The position numbers and the translations under genes were made by a program. From an uncultured Porphyromonadaceae bacterium (GTDB lineage: Bacteria; Bacteroidota; Bacteroidia; Bacteroidales; Muribaculaceae): a DNA stretch of 64,000 bases. This document shows, in pieces, positions 25,199 to 34,352 of the stretch. The notes under the pieces are model-generated. The model was given only the letters and a program-made list of their open reading frames with translations. It had not been told where the DNA came from and made no database searches. Positions within the stretch are counted from its first letter, which is position 1, and each line of letters opens with the position of its first letter. The DNA lies in NCBI GenBank assembly GCA_947177635.1, contig CAMWVQ010000003.1, positions 45,707 through 109,706 on the forward strand, in the 5' to 3' direction.

Positions 25199-26020
25199 TT
25201 ATCCGGGGAATTTTGGGAACTGCCCGAAGTCGGGGGCACGCTTCTCAAGGAAGGCGTTCTTACCCTCCTGCGCCTCGGGCATGAGGTAATAGAGAAGGGT
25301 GGCGTCTCCGGCAAACTCCATAAGTCCGGCCTGGCCGTCGAGCTCGGCGTTGAGCGCGCGTTTGATCATGCGGATGGCCATCGGGGAACGTTGCAGGATG
25401 GTCTCACACCATTCCACGGTTTCATCCTCCAGCCTTTCGAGGGGGACGACGGCGTTGACCATGCCCATGTCGAGGGCTTCCCGGGCGGTGTACTGGCGGC
25501 AGAGGTACCAGATTTCACGGGCTTTCTTCTGCCCCACGCAGCGGGCGAGGTATGATGAGCCGAACCCGGCGTCGAAGCTCCCCACCTTGGGGCCGGTCTG
25601 GCCGAAGCGGGCATTCTCGGATGCGATGGAGAGGTCGCAGACAACGTTCAGCACGTTCCCTCCTCCGATGGCGTAGCCGTTGACCATGGCTATCACCGGT
25701 TTGGGAATCGAGCGGATGGCCTTGTGGAGCTCGAGCACATTCAGGCGCGGTGTGCCGTCGGCGTCGACATACCCTCCGAGCCCCTTGTAGTGCTGGTCAC
25801 CTCCCGAGCAGAAAGCCTTGTCGCCGGCTCCGGTAAGTATGATTACCCCGATTTCGGGAGTAGAGCGGCAATAGCTCATCGCGTCAAGCATCTCGAAATT
25901 CGTCTGCGGGCGGAATGCGTTGTAGACCTCCGGACGGTTTATGGTTATCTTTGCGATACCTCCGAGTTGCTCGAAGAGGATATCTTCATATTCTTTTATG
26001 GTTTTCCAGTCGCGTTTCAT
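25199..26020 (-). CDS. menB: 1,4-Dihydroxy-2-naphthoyl-CoA synthase
   Basis: Crotonase-fold enzyme that closes the second ring of the menaquinone head group. The 273 residues include the oxyanion-hole segments [11 protein letters not shown] and GYAIGGGN and the MenB-specific stretch [22 protein letters not shown]. The C-terminal [17 protein letters not shown] is also typical. It lies 29 bases downstream of menD. Confidence 0.96.
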   Translation of the reverse strand: MKRDWKTIKEYEDILFEQLGGIAKITINRPEVYNAFRPQTNFEMLDAMSYCRSTPEIGVIILTGAGDKAFCSGGDQHYKGLGGYVDADGTPRLNVLELHKAIRSIPKPVIAMVNGYAIGGGNVLNVVCDLSIASENARFGQTGPKVGSFDAGFGSSYLARCVGQKKAREIWYLCRQYTAREALDMGMVNAVVPLERLEDETVEWCETILQRSPMAIRMIKRALNAELDGQAGLMEFAGDATLLYYLMPEAQEGKNAFLEKRAPDFGQFPKFPG

Positions 26021-26049
26021 TGTGGGATAATATGCAGTTGGGTTGGATT

Positions 26050-27720
26050 TCAGTTTTGGGATTTACGGGTCTGTATGTCGAGCAGGGCCGGTTTGCTGCT
26101 TCCGGCGATGAAACCGGGCAGGATGTCGGCGAGTTGCCCGGGGGATGCGGCCCTGAAATAGTCAAGTCCGTAAGCCTTGGCCAGTTCTTCCAGGGGGAGC
26201 CTCAGGTCGCAGGCGAAATAGCGTTCCAGCTCCGGCAGTCCGCGGGTTGTGGCGATTTTGCGGAAGATACCTCCACCGCCATTGTTGATGACGGCTATTT
26301 TCAGCTTGGGGGAGATGAGGGGGGAGCTGAGTGCGGCGATGTCATACTGCATCGACATGTCGCCGGTGAGCAGCAGGGTGGTACCCTTGTAGGGGAGCGA
26401 CGCCCCGAGGGCGGTGGATACGGAGCCGTCGATTCCGCTTACCCCACGGTTGCAGTCGCGCCGGTGGAACCGGCATGCGTCACCGGTGACGGCGTAGCGG
26501 GGTGTAAGCCCGTTGCTGAGCTGGAGGTTCCACTCGGCGGGGAGTGCTGACAGGAGGGTGTGGATGGCCCTGCGGTCTGACCACTCCCCGTTGTTCCCCC
26601 TCATTTCTATGGCCTGCGCCTCCTCGGCCCGGAATGCGGCCTCATGCCATAGCGACTTGAATTCGCTCATTGGCGCAGCGTGTCCGCGCGAGAGGTATTC
26701 CATCGCGTTGGCGAACCTCGGGAAAAATTCCTCCTCGCTGATTTCAATCCTGCGGGAGAGGGAGAAATATGAGTCTATGAGTGATTCATTCTCCCCTACA
26801 TGCCAGTGCTCCTCAATCTTTGCCCCCCTCAGATATTCCTTCAGCCTCTTTGACAGCAGGCTTCCGCCGAAAGTAATCAGCAACGAAGGGCGGGAGGAAG
26901 GCTTCCTGAGCAGGTGGGAATCGAGGAAGAGGTCAGGCCGCGACAGAATCCCGGACACGTTCAGGTTGGCGAGCGCGTCGGCCACCACCGTCACCCCCGG
27001 CAGAGGGAGGAGTTTCGAGAAGGCGCGGTTCATCGCCGATGACGGGGGACAGAATCCCCCGACAATCAACACTTCGCGTCCGGAAGCCTCGGCGGCGAGT
27101 GTTTTGGCGGTCTCCACCCCCAGTTTGCGTGAAGGCAACACCAGGTCTACCTTCCTGAAAGTGGGTAGGTCAGGAAGTTTCTCTTCGGAAGTCAGCGGCT
27201 CGTCAAACGAAATGTTGATGTGCACCGGGCCGCGTCGGCCGTTCAGGGCTGTCTGAAAGGCTTCGTTAAGCACACGGTTGACAAGCCACCGGTCGCGGTC
27301 GCAGGTGATTTCCCCTTTCAGTGTGTATGACCCCTTGACGATGTTTGCCAATGCCCCCGGCTGCCTCATGGTCTGGCAGTCATCCTGTCCGATCCATTCG
27401 GCCGGACGGTCGGCGGAGATGACAATCAGCGGCGTCTTGCGGTAATACGCCTCGGCGACCGCCGGGGCATAGTTTAGCAACGCCGTGCCGGAGGTGCAGA
27501 CCAGGGCGGCCGGGCGTCGCGACACCGACGCGTGGCCCAGGGCGATGAATGCCGCCGACCGCTCATCCACGACCGGCCTGACCGTCAGTGACGCCTGGCG
27601 CGAAAGGGCGATGATGAGCGGGGCGTTGCGTGAGCCCGGGGAGGTGAAAATGTCGGTGGCTCCGTAGGCTGCCAGGGCGGCGGCGAGACTATGGGCGGTT
27701 TCTTTTACGCAGTTGACCAT
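26050..27720 (-). CDS. menD: SEPHCHC synthase (MenD)
   Basis: Thiamine-diphosphate enzyme that joins isochorismate and 2-oxoglutarate. It has 556 residues, with the N-terminal domain [14 protein letters not shown] and [12 protein letters not shown] (catalytic Glu), and the C-terminal ThDP motif beginning [13 protein letters not shown] and ending [10 protein letters not shown]. It heads the menDBCE cluster. A TAATTTTG box at 27728-27735 is seven bases before the ATG, so the operon mRNA probably has almost no leader. The isochorismate synthase gene (menF) is about 26 kb away. Confidence 0.96.
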   Translation of the reverse strand: MVNCVKETAHSLAAALAAYGATDIFTSPGSRNAPLIIALSRQASLTVRPVVDERSAAFIALGHASVSRRPAALVCTSGTALLNYAPAVAEAYYRKTPLIVISADRPAEWIGQDDCQTMRQPGALANIVKGSYTLKGEITCDRDRWLVNRVLNEAFQTALNGRRGPVHINISFDEPLTSEEKLPDLPTFRKVDLVLPSRKLGVETAKTLAAEASGREVLIVGGFCPPSSAMNRAFSKLLPLPGVTVVADALANLNVSGILSRPDLFLDSHLLRKPSSRPSLLITFGGSLLSKRLKEYLRGAKIEEHWHVGENESLIDSYFSLSRRIEISEEEFFPRFANAMEYLSRGHAAPMSEFKSLWHEAAFRAEEAQAIEMRGNNGEWSDRRAIHTLLSALPAEWNLQLSNGLTPRYAVTGDACRFHRRDCNRGVSGIDGSVSTALGASLPYKGTTLLLTGDMSMQYDIAALSSPLISPKLKIAVINNGGGGIFRKIATTRGLPELERYFACDLRLPLEELAKAYGLDYFRAASPGQLADILPGFIAGSSKPALLDIQTRKSQN

Positions 27721-27727
27721 TTCAATA

Positions 27728-27735
27728 CAAAATTA
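27728..27735 (-). promoter_or_regulatory. -7 box directly before menD
   Basis: TAATTTTG on the - strand, seven bases before the menD ATG. It diverges from the DUF1599 gene promoter 24 bases away. Confidence 0.6.
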
Positions 27736-27758
27736 GAAAAAATGGAGGAAAAATTTCG

Positions 27759-27766
27759 TATCTTTG
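27759..27766 (+). promoter_or_regulatory. -7 box of the DUF1599 gene
   Basis: TATCTTTG on the + strand, 19 bases before the ATG at 27786, giving a short leader of about 15 bases. Confidence 0.65.
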
Positions 27767-27785
27767 CGGAGAAAATTTTGACAAT

Positions 27786-28385
27786 ATGACAAAGTCAGCT
27801 TATCATACCGCAGGGGAAGCGACCCCCGATTTCCCCAAGACCGAACAGCAGTTCGACAAGGCGATAGGGGAGTGCCGGAAGGTGTTCGCGTCGAAACTCC
27901 GCGACTACGGCGCTTCCTGGCGTCTGATGCGTCCGACAGCAGTCACAGACCAGATACTCATAAAGGCCGACCGCATACGCTCTCTTGAGACCAAAGGTGA
28001 GAGCCGGGTCGACGAACCGATAGATGACGCTTTCAGGGCGATAGTCAACTATGGCATCGTCGGCCTCATCCAGCTGCAGCTCGGGTATGCCGACCGGAAG
28101 GATGTCTCACCCGAGGAGGCGCTGGAGATGTATGACCGACATATGGCGGCCACCCGCGATGTGATGCTGGCCAAGAACCACGACTACAACGAGGCGTGGC
28201 GCAAGATGCGCGTCAGCTCTTACACCGACCTCATCCTCATGAAGCTCATGCGCACCAAGGAAATCGAGGACAACCTGGGCCACACCGAGGTCTCGGAAGG
28301 AATCGACGCCAATTACCAGGATATGATAAACTATGCCATCTTCGGCCTGATAAAGCTCGCCGAGGAGGCGGAAGCCAATAACTGA
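27786..28385 (+). CDS. DUF1599 domain-containing protein
   Basis: A 199-residue cytoplasmic protein made of two similar halves. The first has KLRDYGASWRLMRPTAVTDQILIKADRIRSLE and the second KNHDYNEAWRKMRVSSYTDLILMKLMRTKEIE, with each half ending in an INYxIxGLIxL helix. This duplication identifies DUF1599 (PF07659), which has also been labelled a nucleotide-modification-associated domain. It occurs next to the DoxX-like gene in many Bacteroidales. The biochemical role is not known. Confidence 0.88.
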   Translation: MTKSAYHTAGEATPDFPKTEQQFDKAIGECRKVFASKLRDYGASWRLMRPTAVTDQILIKADRIRSLETKGESRVDEPIDDAFRAIVNYGIVGLIQLQLGYADRKDVSPEEALEMYDRHMAATRDVMLAKNHDYNEAWRKMRVSSYTDLILMKLMRTKEIEDNLGHTEVSEGIDANYQDMINYAIFGLIKLAEEAEANN

Positions 28386-28394
28386 CATTTTACG

Positions 28395-29822
28395 ATGGAT
28401 GTGACTCCAGAAAACGGCAATCCCTCCGAGGCTTCGTGCCCGTCGCATGGCGGATGTTGGGTCTCACGCGTGACCGCGAGCCGGTGGTTCCCGGCTGCGG
28501 TATGGACTATGAGGGTGTTGATTGGCTCCCTCTTCGTGATGTCGGGCCTGGTCAAGGGGATAGACCTGTGGGGATTCATCTTCAAGATAGAGGATTACCT
28601 CGCCGTATGGGGATTCACCGAGCCTCGCTCGCTTGTCCTTATGGGAGCGTTGCTTATCTCCGGGTATGAGTTCGTGTTCGGGTTTATGCTTGCCACCGGA
28701 TGTTACAAGCGTGTGGCGGTATGGGCCTTGGCGGCGATGATGCTGGTCATGCTCCCGCTGACGGCGTATATCGCCGTGGCCAATCCGGTCAGCGACTGCG
28801 GGTGTTTCGGCGATTTCTGGATAATCTCCAACACCTGGACTTTCATCAAGAACATCCTGATTTCCGCCGCGCTGGTGTTCCTGCTGATATTCAACCGTCG
28901 GTTGCGGAGAGGTATGTTCCAGCCCGCGATACAGTGGATTGTCGGGGCATGGGTGTCGCTCTACTTCATAATAGTGGCCCTGTATGGCTACAATGTGCAG
29001 CCGATGGCTGATTTCAGGCCCTATCCGACAGGTTCGATGCTGGTGGAGAATGATGACACGGTGGCGGATGACGATGACAGCGTGGAGGAATCTGACGAGG
29101 ATGATTCGGCAGAGGATATGACATTCATATATGAACGCGACGGAGAGCGGAGGGAATTCACCATAGATGACCTCCCTGACTCCACCTGGACTTTCGTCGA
29201 ACGTGTCGAGGCTTCCTCCCCGGTTTCCGGCAGTCACCCCGGGGCTGATTTCGTGGTATATGACACGGATGGGGATGATGTCACGTCGGAAGCCGTCACC
29301 GGAGCCGGCACGGAACTGCTGGTTGTGATTCCCGAACCGCAGCGCATCGACATATCATACACATATTTCCTTAACGAGCTGAAACAGTGGGCCGACACCT
29401 CCGATGTCAGGATGGCTTGCGTGATTGCCGCCGACAGGCGTGGAATCGCCTACTGGAAAGATGTCTCGATGGCGTCGTATGAGGTGTATTCAGCCGAAGA
29501 CACCAAGCTAAAGGAGCTTTCGCGCGGCACGATGTCGATTGTCGAGCTCTGCGACGGCCGTGTGGCGGCGAAATATACCCTCAGTTCGATTGACGGCGGA
29601 ATCCTCGATGAAGGCCCCTCGGGAAGCGACCTTCTTGAGCGGATGGCCCCCAGGCCCGGTGCCTGGTTCAAGGCCCTGACCGGTTTCTTCGGGGTGTCGC
29701 TCCTGCTGCTCTACCTTTTCCAGAGCCTGGTATTGGCTGTTTCTGCAAGAATTAAGGGATTTTATCAAAAAAAAGCCGTAAATTTGCAGGCGAAATCAAA
29801 GGACACGCCCGCCGGGCAATGA
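28395..29822 (+). CDS. DoxX-like membrane protein with C-terminal extracytoplasmic region (BT_3928-like)
   Basis: A 475-residue inner-membrane protein. Residues about 35-205 form several membrane spans of the DoxX/MauE type (MRVLIGSLFVMSGLVKG and CGCFGDFW are the recognisable pieces). A very acidic stretch (about 215-240) leads into a larger soluble domain (about 240-425). The protein ends with one more span (about 430-460). The CGC motif recalls MauE-type proteins that handle thiols. It lies nine bases after the DUF1599 gene, and tpiA follows. Function is uncertain; a redox or quinone-linked role is inference. Confidence 0.75.
   Translation: MDVTPENGNPSEASCPSHGGCWVSRVTASRWFPAAVWTMRVLIGSLFVMSGLVKGIDLWGFIFKIEDYLAVWGFTEPRSLVLMGALLISGYEFVFGFMLATGCYKRVAVWALAAMMLVMLPLTAYIAVANPVSDCGCFGDFWIISNTWTFIKNILISAALVFLLIFNRRLRRGMFQPAIQWIVGAWVSLYFIIVALYGYNVQPMADFRPYPTGSMLVENDDTVADDDDSVEESDEDDSAEDMTFIYERDGERREFTIDDLPDSTWTFVERVEASSPVSGSHPGADFVVYDTDGDDVTSEAVTGAGTELLVVIPEPQRIDISYTYFLNELKQWADTSDVRMACVIAADRRGIAYWKDVSMASYEVYSAEDTKLKELSRGTMSIVELCDGRVAAKYTLSSIDGGILDEGPSGSDLLERMAPRPGAWFKALTGFFGVSLLLLYLFQSLVLAVSARIKGFYQKKAVNLQAKSKDTPAGQ
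29779..29786 (+). promoter_or_regulatory. Internal -7 box for tpiA
   Basis: TAAATTTG lies inside the end of the DoxX-like gene, about 90 bases before the tpiA ATG, and could give tpiA its own transcript. Confidence 0.5.
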
Positions 29823-29873
29823 TATGCCGGCGGACTCCTGACAACCTCAACCATAACAAACTCCAATAATAAT

Positions 29874-30626
29874 ATGAGAAAGAATATCGTAGCAGGCAAC
29901 TGGAAGATGAACACCACCCTCGCCGAAGGCGTAGGGCTGGCCAAGGATGTTAACGAAGCCCTCAAGGGCATCGACGCGAAGTGTGACGTGGTCATCTGCG
30001 TTCCCTTCACCCATCTGGCTTCTGTTGCCGGCGTGATCGATTCCAAGCTCGGCCTCGGTGCCGAGAACTGCGCCGACCATGTCAAGGGCGCATACACCGG
30101 CGAGGTTTCCGCTCCCATGGTGGCTTCAACCGGTGCCAAATATGTGATTCTCGGCCACTCAGAGCGTCGCCAGTATTACGGCGAGACCTCGGAAATCCTC
30201 AAGACCAAGGTCAACCTCGCCCTGGCTGAGAACCTGACCCCCATCTTCTGCATCGGCGAAGTTCTGGAGGAACGTGAGAACGGCACCTTCCTGGATGTTG
30301 TGACCAAGCAGATCGAGGAGGCTCTCTTCGACCTCTCCGCCGAGGACTTCGGTAAGCTCATCCTCGCTTACGAGCCCGTCTGGGCCATCGGTACCGGCAA
30401 GACCGCTACCGCCGAGCAGGCTGAGGAGATGCACGCCCACATCCGTTCGGTCATCGCCGGCAAGTATGGCCAGGAGGTCGCTGACAACTGCTCCATCCTC
30501 TACGGTGGTTCCTGCAAGCCCTCCAACGCCAAGGAGATTTTCGAGAAGCCCAACGTTGACGGTGGTCTCATCGGCGGCGCCGCTCTCGACTGCGCTTCCT
30601 TCATGGGCATCGTGACCGCATTCTGA
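29874..30626 (+). CDS. tpiA: Triosephosphate isomerase
   Basis: Glycolytic interconversion of dihydroxyacetone phosphate and glyceraldehyde-3-phosphate. The 250 residues contain GNWKMN (substrate Lys), GHSERR (catalytic His), [14 protein letters not shown] (catalytic Glu and loop 6) and [13 protein letters not shown] (phosphate site). Codon use is strongly biased, as expected for a highly expressed gene. A hairpin terminator follows. Confidence 0.98.
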   Translation: MRKNIVAGNWKMNTTLAEGVGLAKDVNEALKGIDAKCDVVICVPFTHLASVAGVIDSKLGLGAENCADHVKGAYTGEVSAPMVASTGAKYVILGHSERRQYYGETSEILKTKVNLALAENLTPIFCIGEVLEERENGTFLDVVTKQIEEALFDLSAEDFGKLILAYEPVWAIGTGKTATAEQAEEMHAHIRSVIAGKYGQEVADNCSILYGGSCKPSNAKEIFEKPNVDGGLIGGAALDCASFMGIVTAF

Positions 30627-30642
30627 AAACGATTTACCTGAT

Positions 30643-30691
30643 GGTATGAGGGAGAGGACGCTCCGCGCGTCCTTTCCCGTCATACCTTTTT
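30643..30691 (+). terminator. Terminator after tpiA
   Basis: GGTATGA/TCATACC plus GGGA-AGGACGC/GCGTCCT-TCCC form a long stem with small internal interruptions (30643-30686), followed by TTTTT. Confidence 0.8.
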
Positions 30692-30717
30692 CATTCAAAG
30701 AGTCTACATACACCCTT

Positions 30718-31221
30718 ATGAACCTCTATTCCAGACTTTTCTCCATTCTGCTGATACTCTCCGTCGCCACCGTCTCAGCTATGGCAGACATTTTGGAGAA
30801 TCTCAACCGTCCGGGTTCGACGGTCACCGTCGAACAGCCCCAGGCCCTCGCCGAACGTCTGCGCGCTTCCGAGACCCCCTCATCAGAGGAGGCTTCCGGA
30901 GAGGAGACCTCGGAAGAGGAGAAAGAGGCTCCGGCGACACATCGCGTCAAAGGCAAGACAGTGGGATACCGAGTGCAGGTATATGCCGACAACAACCAGC
31001 GTGTGGCCAAAGCGGAGGCCCGCCAGCGCGAAAGGGCCATCGGACGCCGTTTCCCGGCAATGATGACCTATGTCGCCTACGCGTCCCCTTACTGGAGGCT
31101 GCGTGTCGGCGACTTCCGTACACAGGCCGAGGCAGAGAAGGCGGCGACAGACATCCGCCGGGCCTTCCCCTCATACGCCAAGGAGGTAAGGGTTGTCAGA
31201 GACCGTATCAATGCCCGGTGA
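30718..31221 (+). CDS. Secreted SPOR-domain protein
   Basis: A 167-residue protein with a signal peptide (MNLYSRLFSILLILSVATVSAMA). A Glu/Ser/Thr-rich linker (about 50-75) precedes a C-terminal SPOR domain (about 85-160: GYRVQVYADNNQRVAKAEARQRE...YWRLRVGDFRTQAEAEKAATDIRRAFP). SPOR domains bind denuded peptidoglycan, usually at division sites. ATG 30718 is chosen because it begins the signal peptide; the upstream frame from 30646 overlaps the terminator. It sits between tpiA and folE, a neighbourhood common in Bacteroidales. Confidence 0.88.
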   Translation: MNLYSRLFSILLILSVATVSAMADILENLNRPGSTVTVEQPQALAERLRASETPSSEEASGEETSEEEKEAPATHRVKGKTVGYRVQVYADNNQRVAKAEARQRERAIGRRFPAMMTYVAYASPYWRLRVGDFRTQAEAEKAATDIRRAFPSYAKEVRVVRDRINAR

Positions 31222-31266
31222 TTCCTCCGGGGCATACTGTTGACTTCGCTCTAATTGATTGAATAA

Positions 31267-31893
31267 GTGACTGAAATCAATTCTTATCTGGATGATGATT
31301 TCCCCGAAGGCTCCACTCCGGAGGAGAGGAAGGCTATTTCGGAAATCGCCTCTCATTACGAGGCGATATTAAGAATTATCGGCGATGACCCCTCACGCGA
31401 GGGGCTGCTGAAAACACCTTTGCGTGCGGCCCGCGCGCTGTGGTATGCTACCTCCGGCAACCGTTCCGGAGAGCCTGCCGACCTGATGCGCAAGGCGCTC
31501 TTCACCCACGAAGGCTCGCGGATGGTGGTGGTGCGTGACATCGAGTTCTACTCACTTTGCGAACATCATGTGCTGCCGTTTTTCGGCACGGTTTCCGTCG
31601 GTTACATCCCCGATGGTAGGATTGTCGGGCTGAGCAAGCTTGCCAGGGTCGTCAACGCCGTTGCCCGCAAGTTGCAGGTGCAGGAGCGTCTGACTGCTGA
31701 GATCTGCAAGGCAGTGGAGGATGCCCTCCATCCGCTCGGTGTGATTGCGTCGTGCCGTGCGTCCCACCTGTGCATGCAGATGCGTGGCGTCGAGAAGCAG
31801 CTCGCGTCCACCGTTACAACACATTATACCGGCCTGTTTGAAAATGACTCTGCGTTGCGCGAGGAATTCTACCGTATGACGGCCAACCAATGA
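31267..31893 (+). CDS. folE: GTP cyclohydrolase I
   Basis: First step of tetrahydrofolate synthesis, GTP to dihydroneopterin triphosphate. It has 208 residues, apparently from a GTG start at 31267 since no in-frame ATG lies near the N-terminus. The zinc ligands are in FYSLCEHHVLPF and ASHLCMQMRG; GYIPDGRIVGLSKLARVV is the family signature. Length is normal. Confidence 0.95.
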   Translation: MTEINSYLDDDFPEGSTPEERKAISEIASHYEAILRIIGDDPSREGLLKTPLRAARALWYATSGNRSGEPADLMRKALFTHEGSRMVVVRDIEFYSLCEHHVLPFFGTVSVGYIPDGRIVGLSKLARVVNAVARKLQVQERLTAEICKAVEDALHPLGVIASCRASHLCMQMRGVEKQLASTVTTHYTGLFENDSALREEFYRMTANQ

Positions 31894-31942
31894 TTCCCAA
31901 TTCTCACAACTGACATTGCAGGCGCTGTCCTGACACTGACCT

Positions 31943-32641
31943 ATGAACGAATTGCTTATAACTTGCGCAGTGAGCGACTGGTTTTCAGCCCAGTTCCTCC
32001 TCGATTTCTTCTATAATAACGCCAGCTACCTTTTTGTTTTCCTCTTCATGGTGATCGAGAGCTCGTTTCTCCCCTTCCCGTCAGAGGTGGTGGTGCCCCC
32101 GGCAGCATACATAGCTGTCACGCGCGGCGACCTCAACGTTGTCCTGGTGGTGCTGGTGGCTACGGCCGGTGCGGTCGTGGGGGCATTGATAAACTATTTC
32201 CTCGCCGTATGGCTCGGTCGTCCGATTGTCTACGCTTTCGCCAACAGCCGTTTCGGCCACGCCTGCCTGATTGACGAGGCCAAGGTGCAGAAGGCTGAGA
32301 AATATTTCGACGACCACGGCGCGCTTTCCACCTTCATCGGCCGGTTGATTCCCGCCGTCAGGCAGCTCATCTCCATCCCCGCCGGCCTGGCGAGGATGAA
32401 CATCGGCGTGTTCGTCATCTTCACCGCCCTCGGGGCAGGCGTGTGGAACTGTGTCCTCGCCGCCCTCGGCTACTGGCTCGGCAAGACCGTCCCCTATTCT
32501 CAGCTCTTCGAGTCGGTGGAGAAATACAACCACTACTTCACCATCGGCGGTTTCTGCCTCCTGCTTGTCTGCCTCCTGTTCATCGCCTGGCAGGCCCTGA
32601 AAAGCAAGTCGAAGAAATCGACAGGAGTGGAAAAATCCTGA
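31943..32641 (+). CDS. DedA-family membrane protein
   Basis: A 232-residue inner-membrane protein of the DedA/VTT family, which includes flippase-like proteins that recycle undecaprenyl phosphate or move phospholipids. Typical segments are ESSFLPFPSEVVVPPAA, the GALINYFLAVWLGR span and the GRLIPAVRQLISIPAGLARM motif with the conserved Arg. It lies between folE and rpe. The transported lipid cannot be told from sequence. Confidence 0.9.
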   Translation: MNELLITCAVSDWFSAQFLLDFFYNNASYLFVFLFMVIESSFLPFPSEVVVPPAAYIAVTRGDLNVVLVVLVATAGAVVGALINYFLAVWLGRPIVYAFANSRFGHACLIDEAKVQKAEKYFDDHGALSTFIGRLIPAVRQLISIPAGLARMNIGVFVIFTALGAGVWNCVLAALGYWLGKTVPYSQLFESVEKYNHYFTIGGFCLLLVCLLFIAWQALKSKSKKSTGVEKS

Positions 32642-32674
32642 TAGCAACCCCTAACCATAACTTCCACCAATCAT

Positions 32675-33319
32675 ATGCTTGTTTCCCCCTCGCTTCTGTC
32701 GGCCGACTTCGCCAACCTGGCGAAAGATATAGAGATGATAAACCGCAGCGACGCCGATATGCTCCATCTCGACGTGATGGACGGCGTCTTTGTCCCCAAC
32801 ATATCCTTCGGGTTTCCGGTGATGGAGGCTGTCGGCAAGATTTGCGACAAGCCCCTCGACGTCCATCTGATGATTGTCGAGCCGGAGAAGTGGGTGAACC
32901 GGCTGCGCGACCTCGGGGCGGAGATTATGAATGTCCACCAGGAGGCTTGCGTTCATCTCGACCGCACAATCCACGCCATCAAGGAGGCGGGGATGAAAGC
33001 CGCCGTCACCCTCAACCCGTCGACCCCGGTGAGTCTTCTCGAAGATGTCATCACCGAGCTTGATATGGTGCTGCTGATGTCGGTCAACCCCGGATTCGGT
33101 GGTCAGAAGTTCATCGCCAACGCCGTGGCCAAGACCCGCCGCCTGCGCGAGATGATAGACCGCACAGGCTCCGGCGCCCTTATCGAAATCGACGGCGGTG
33201 TCAACGCCGAAACCGGCAAGCTCCTCGCCGAGGCCGGAGCCGACATCCTCGTTGCCGGCAGCTATGTCTTCAACGCGGCAGAGCCTCTTGAGGCCATCCG
33301 CTCCCTCAAACAGCTCTGA
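32675..33319 (+). CDS. rpe: Ribulose-phosphate 3-epimerase
   Basis: Pentose-phosphate epimerase of the TIM-barrel fold. The 214 residues show MLHLDVMDGVFVPNISFG (metal His and Asp), DVHLMIVEPEKW, LMSVNPGFGGQKF and the phosphate-binding IDGGVNAET and VAGSYVF segments. The length is standard. Confidence 0.96.
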   Translation: MLVSPSLLSADFANLAKDIEMINRSDADMLHLDVMDGVFVPNISFGFPVMEAVGKICDKPLDVHLMIVEPEKWVNRLRDLGAEIMNVHQEACVHLDRTIHAIKEAGMKAAVTLNPSTPVSLLEDVITELDMVLLMSVNPGFGGQKFIANAVAKTRRLREMIDRTGSGALIEIDGGVNAETGKLLAEAGADILVAGSYVFNAAEPLEAIRSLKQL

Positions 33320-33369
33320 CACGGCCATTCCCCAAGACGATTCAAATTCCGGTTTTTCATAGAGAGTTT

Positions 33370-33870
33370 ATGATTGAGACCGACCGACTGATATTGCGTC
33401 ATTGGCGCGAGGAGGATGCCCCCGCGCTCTACAAATATGCTTCAGACGGCCGTGTGAGCGAACTCGCAATGTGGCCGCGCCATACCTCCGTCGAATTCAG
33501 CCTGGAGGTGTTGCGCAACTTCTTCATCCCCAACCGCGACACATTCGCGATGGTGCTGAAAGAAACCGGCGAGCCGATAGGCTGCATCGGTCTTGTTCCT
33601 CCCGGTGACGAACACTATGAAATCAACCCATCCGAACGGGAAATCGGCTACTGGATAGGTCATCCCTACTGGGGACGCGGCCTGACCACCGAGGCATTGC
33701 AAGCTATCACCACCTACTGCCTCCACACTCTGCACATCCCCTCCCTGCTGATAACCACCGACCTCCGCAACATCGCCTCGCAGCGCGTCGCCCTGAAAAG
33801 CGGCTTCCTCCCCCTCGCCGATTACACCTTTGACGGCATCCCCGGCAAAGCCTTCCGTCTCCTCCCCTGA
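33370..33870 (+). CDS. GNAT-family N-acetyltransferase (RimJ/RimL-like)
   Basis: A 166-residue acetyltransferase. It opens with TDRLILRHWREEDAPALYKY, typical of the RimJ/RimL subgroup. The acetyl-CoA site is at IGYWIGHPYWGRGLTTEAL, followed by N-x-x-S at NIASQRVALKSGF. The substrate is unknown. It is the last chromosomal-type gene before the repeat-bounded island. Confidence 0.87.
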   Translation: MIETDRLILRHWREEDAPALYKYASDGRVSELAMWPRHTSVEFSLEVLRNFFIPNRDTFAMVLKETGEPIGCIGLVPPGDEHYEINPSEREIGYWIGHPYWGRGLTTEALQAITTYCLHTLHIPSLLITTDLRNIASQRVALKSGFLPLADYTFDGIPGKAFRLLP

Positions 33871-33880
33871 GCATCCCCGG

Positions 33881-33917
33881 GTCTCACGCAACAAGTCTCA
33901 CGCAACAAGTCTCACGC
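33881..33917. repeat. 14-bp tandem repeat, about 2.6 copies
   Basis: GTCTCACGCAACAA occurs at 33881 and 33895; a partial third copy at 33909 merges into the long inverted repeat arm. It suggests slippage or repeated end-joining at the island border. Confidence 0.85.
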
Positions 33918-34022
33918 AGATTCCGCAGATAAGCAGATTTCTCGCAGATAAAGCAGATAAAAAGGATAGGCCCGATTAAAAAAGGTCTCACAGATTACAC
34001 AGATTACACAGAAGCCATCCGG
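33909..34022. repeat. Left inverted-repeat arm of the island
   Basis: Block A (33909-33951) matches the reverse complement of 37895-37937 at 42 of 43 positions by eye. Block B (33984-34022) matches the reverse complement of 37831-37869 at 37 of 39. The two blocks are separated by about 25-32 dissimilar bases on each side. Short direct repeats of the GCAGAT and ATTACACAG kind run through it. Confidence 0.9.
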
Positions 34023-34352
34023 AAGATATGGAAAGTCTCTTTGGTGTCTTCTTTTTATTATGGTCTAATAATTTGATCGGATTTACCAGATAATCCGATG
34101 ACGATTCTGAAAGAATCTTTGTTGTTATATTTGAGAATTAGCTATGTCATAGTATGGATATTCGTGAATTTTATTTATACTGGTTCTCAATCTATCTGAA
34201 TCTATCTTTAAGATGAAGCGCTTGGTTATTGATTCGTTTTGACTCTATAATTGAGTGGAGGGATTCTATCGTCAATTGAAAGTATGCAGTTAACGTTAGT
34301 AGAATTGCGTATAATTAAAATATTTGTATTATATTTGCAAAAAAAAGAATAT
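34023..34352 (+). promoter_or_regulatory. AT-rich leader region of the island
   Basis: No gene. It holds a perfect 8-bp hairpin (34076-34083 with 34092-34099), a second GATTCT/AGAATC hairpin followed by a T-rich stretch, and two -7 boxes: TATATTTG at 34126-34133 and at 34330-34337. The second is 15 bases before the WG-repeat gene ATG, with a TTG about 22 bases upstream. Confidence 0.5.

Noticed and set aside
33881..33967. Degenerate repeats at the left island border as a CRISPR or tRNA attachment site
   Set aside because: Units are short and variable without regular spacers, and no tRNA gene or tRNA 3' fragment is recognisable there.
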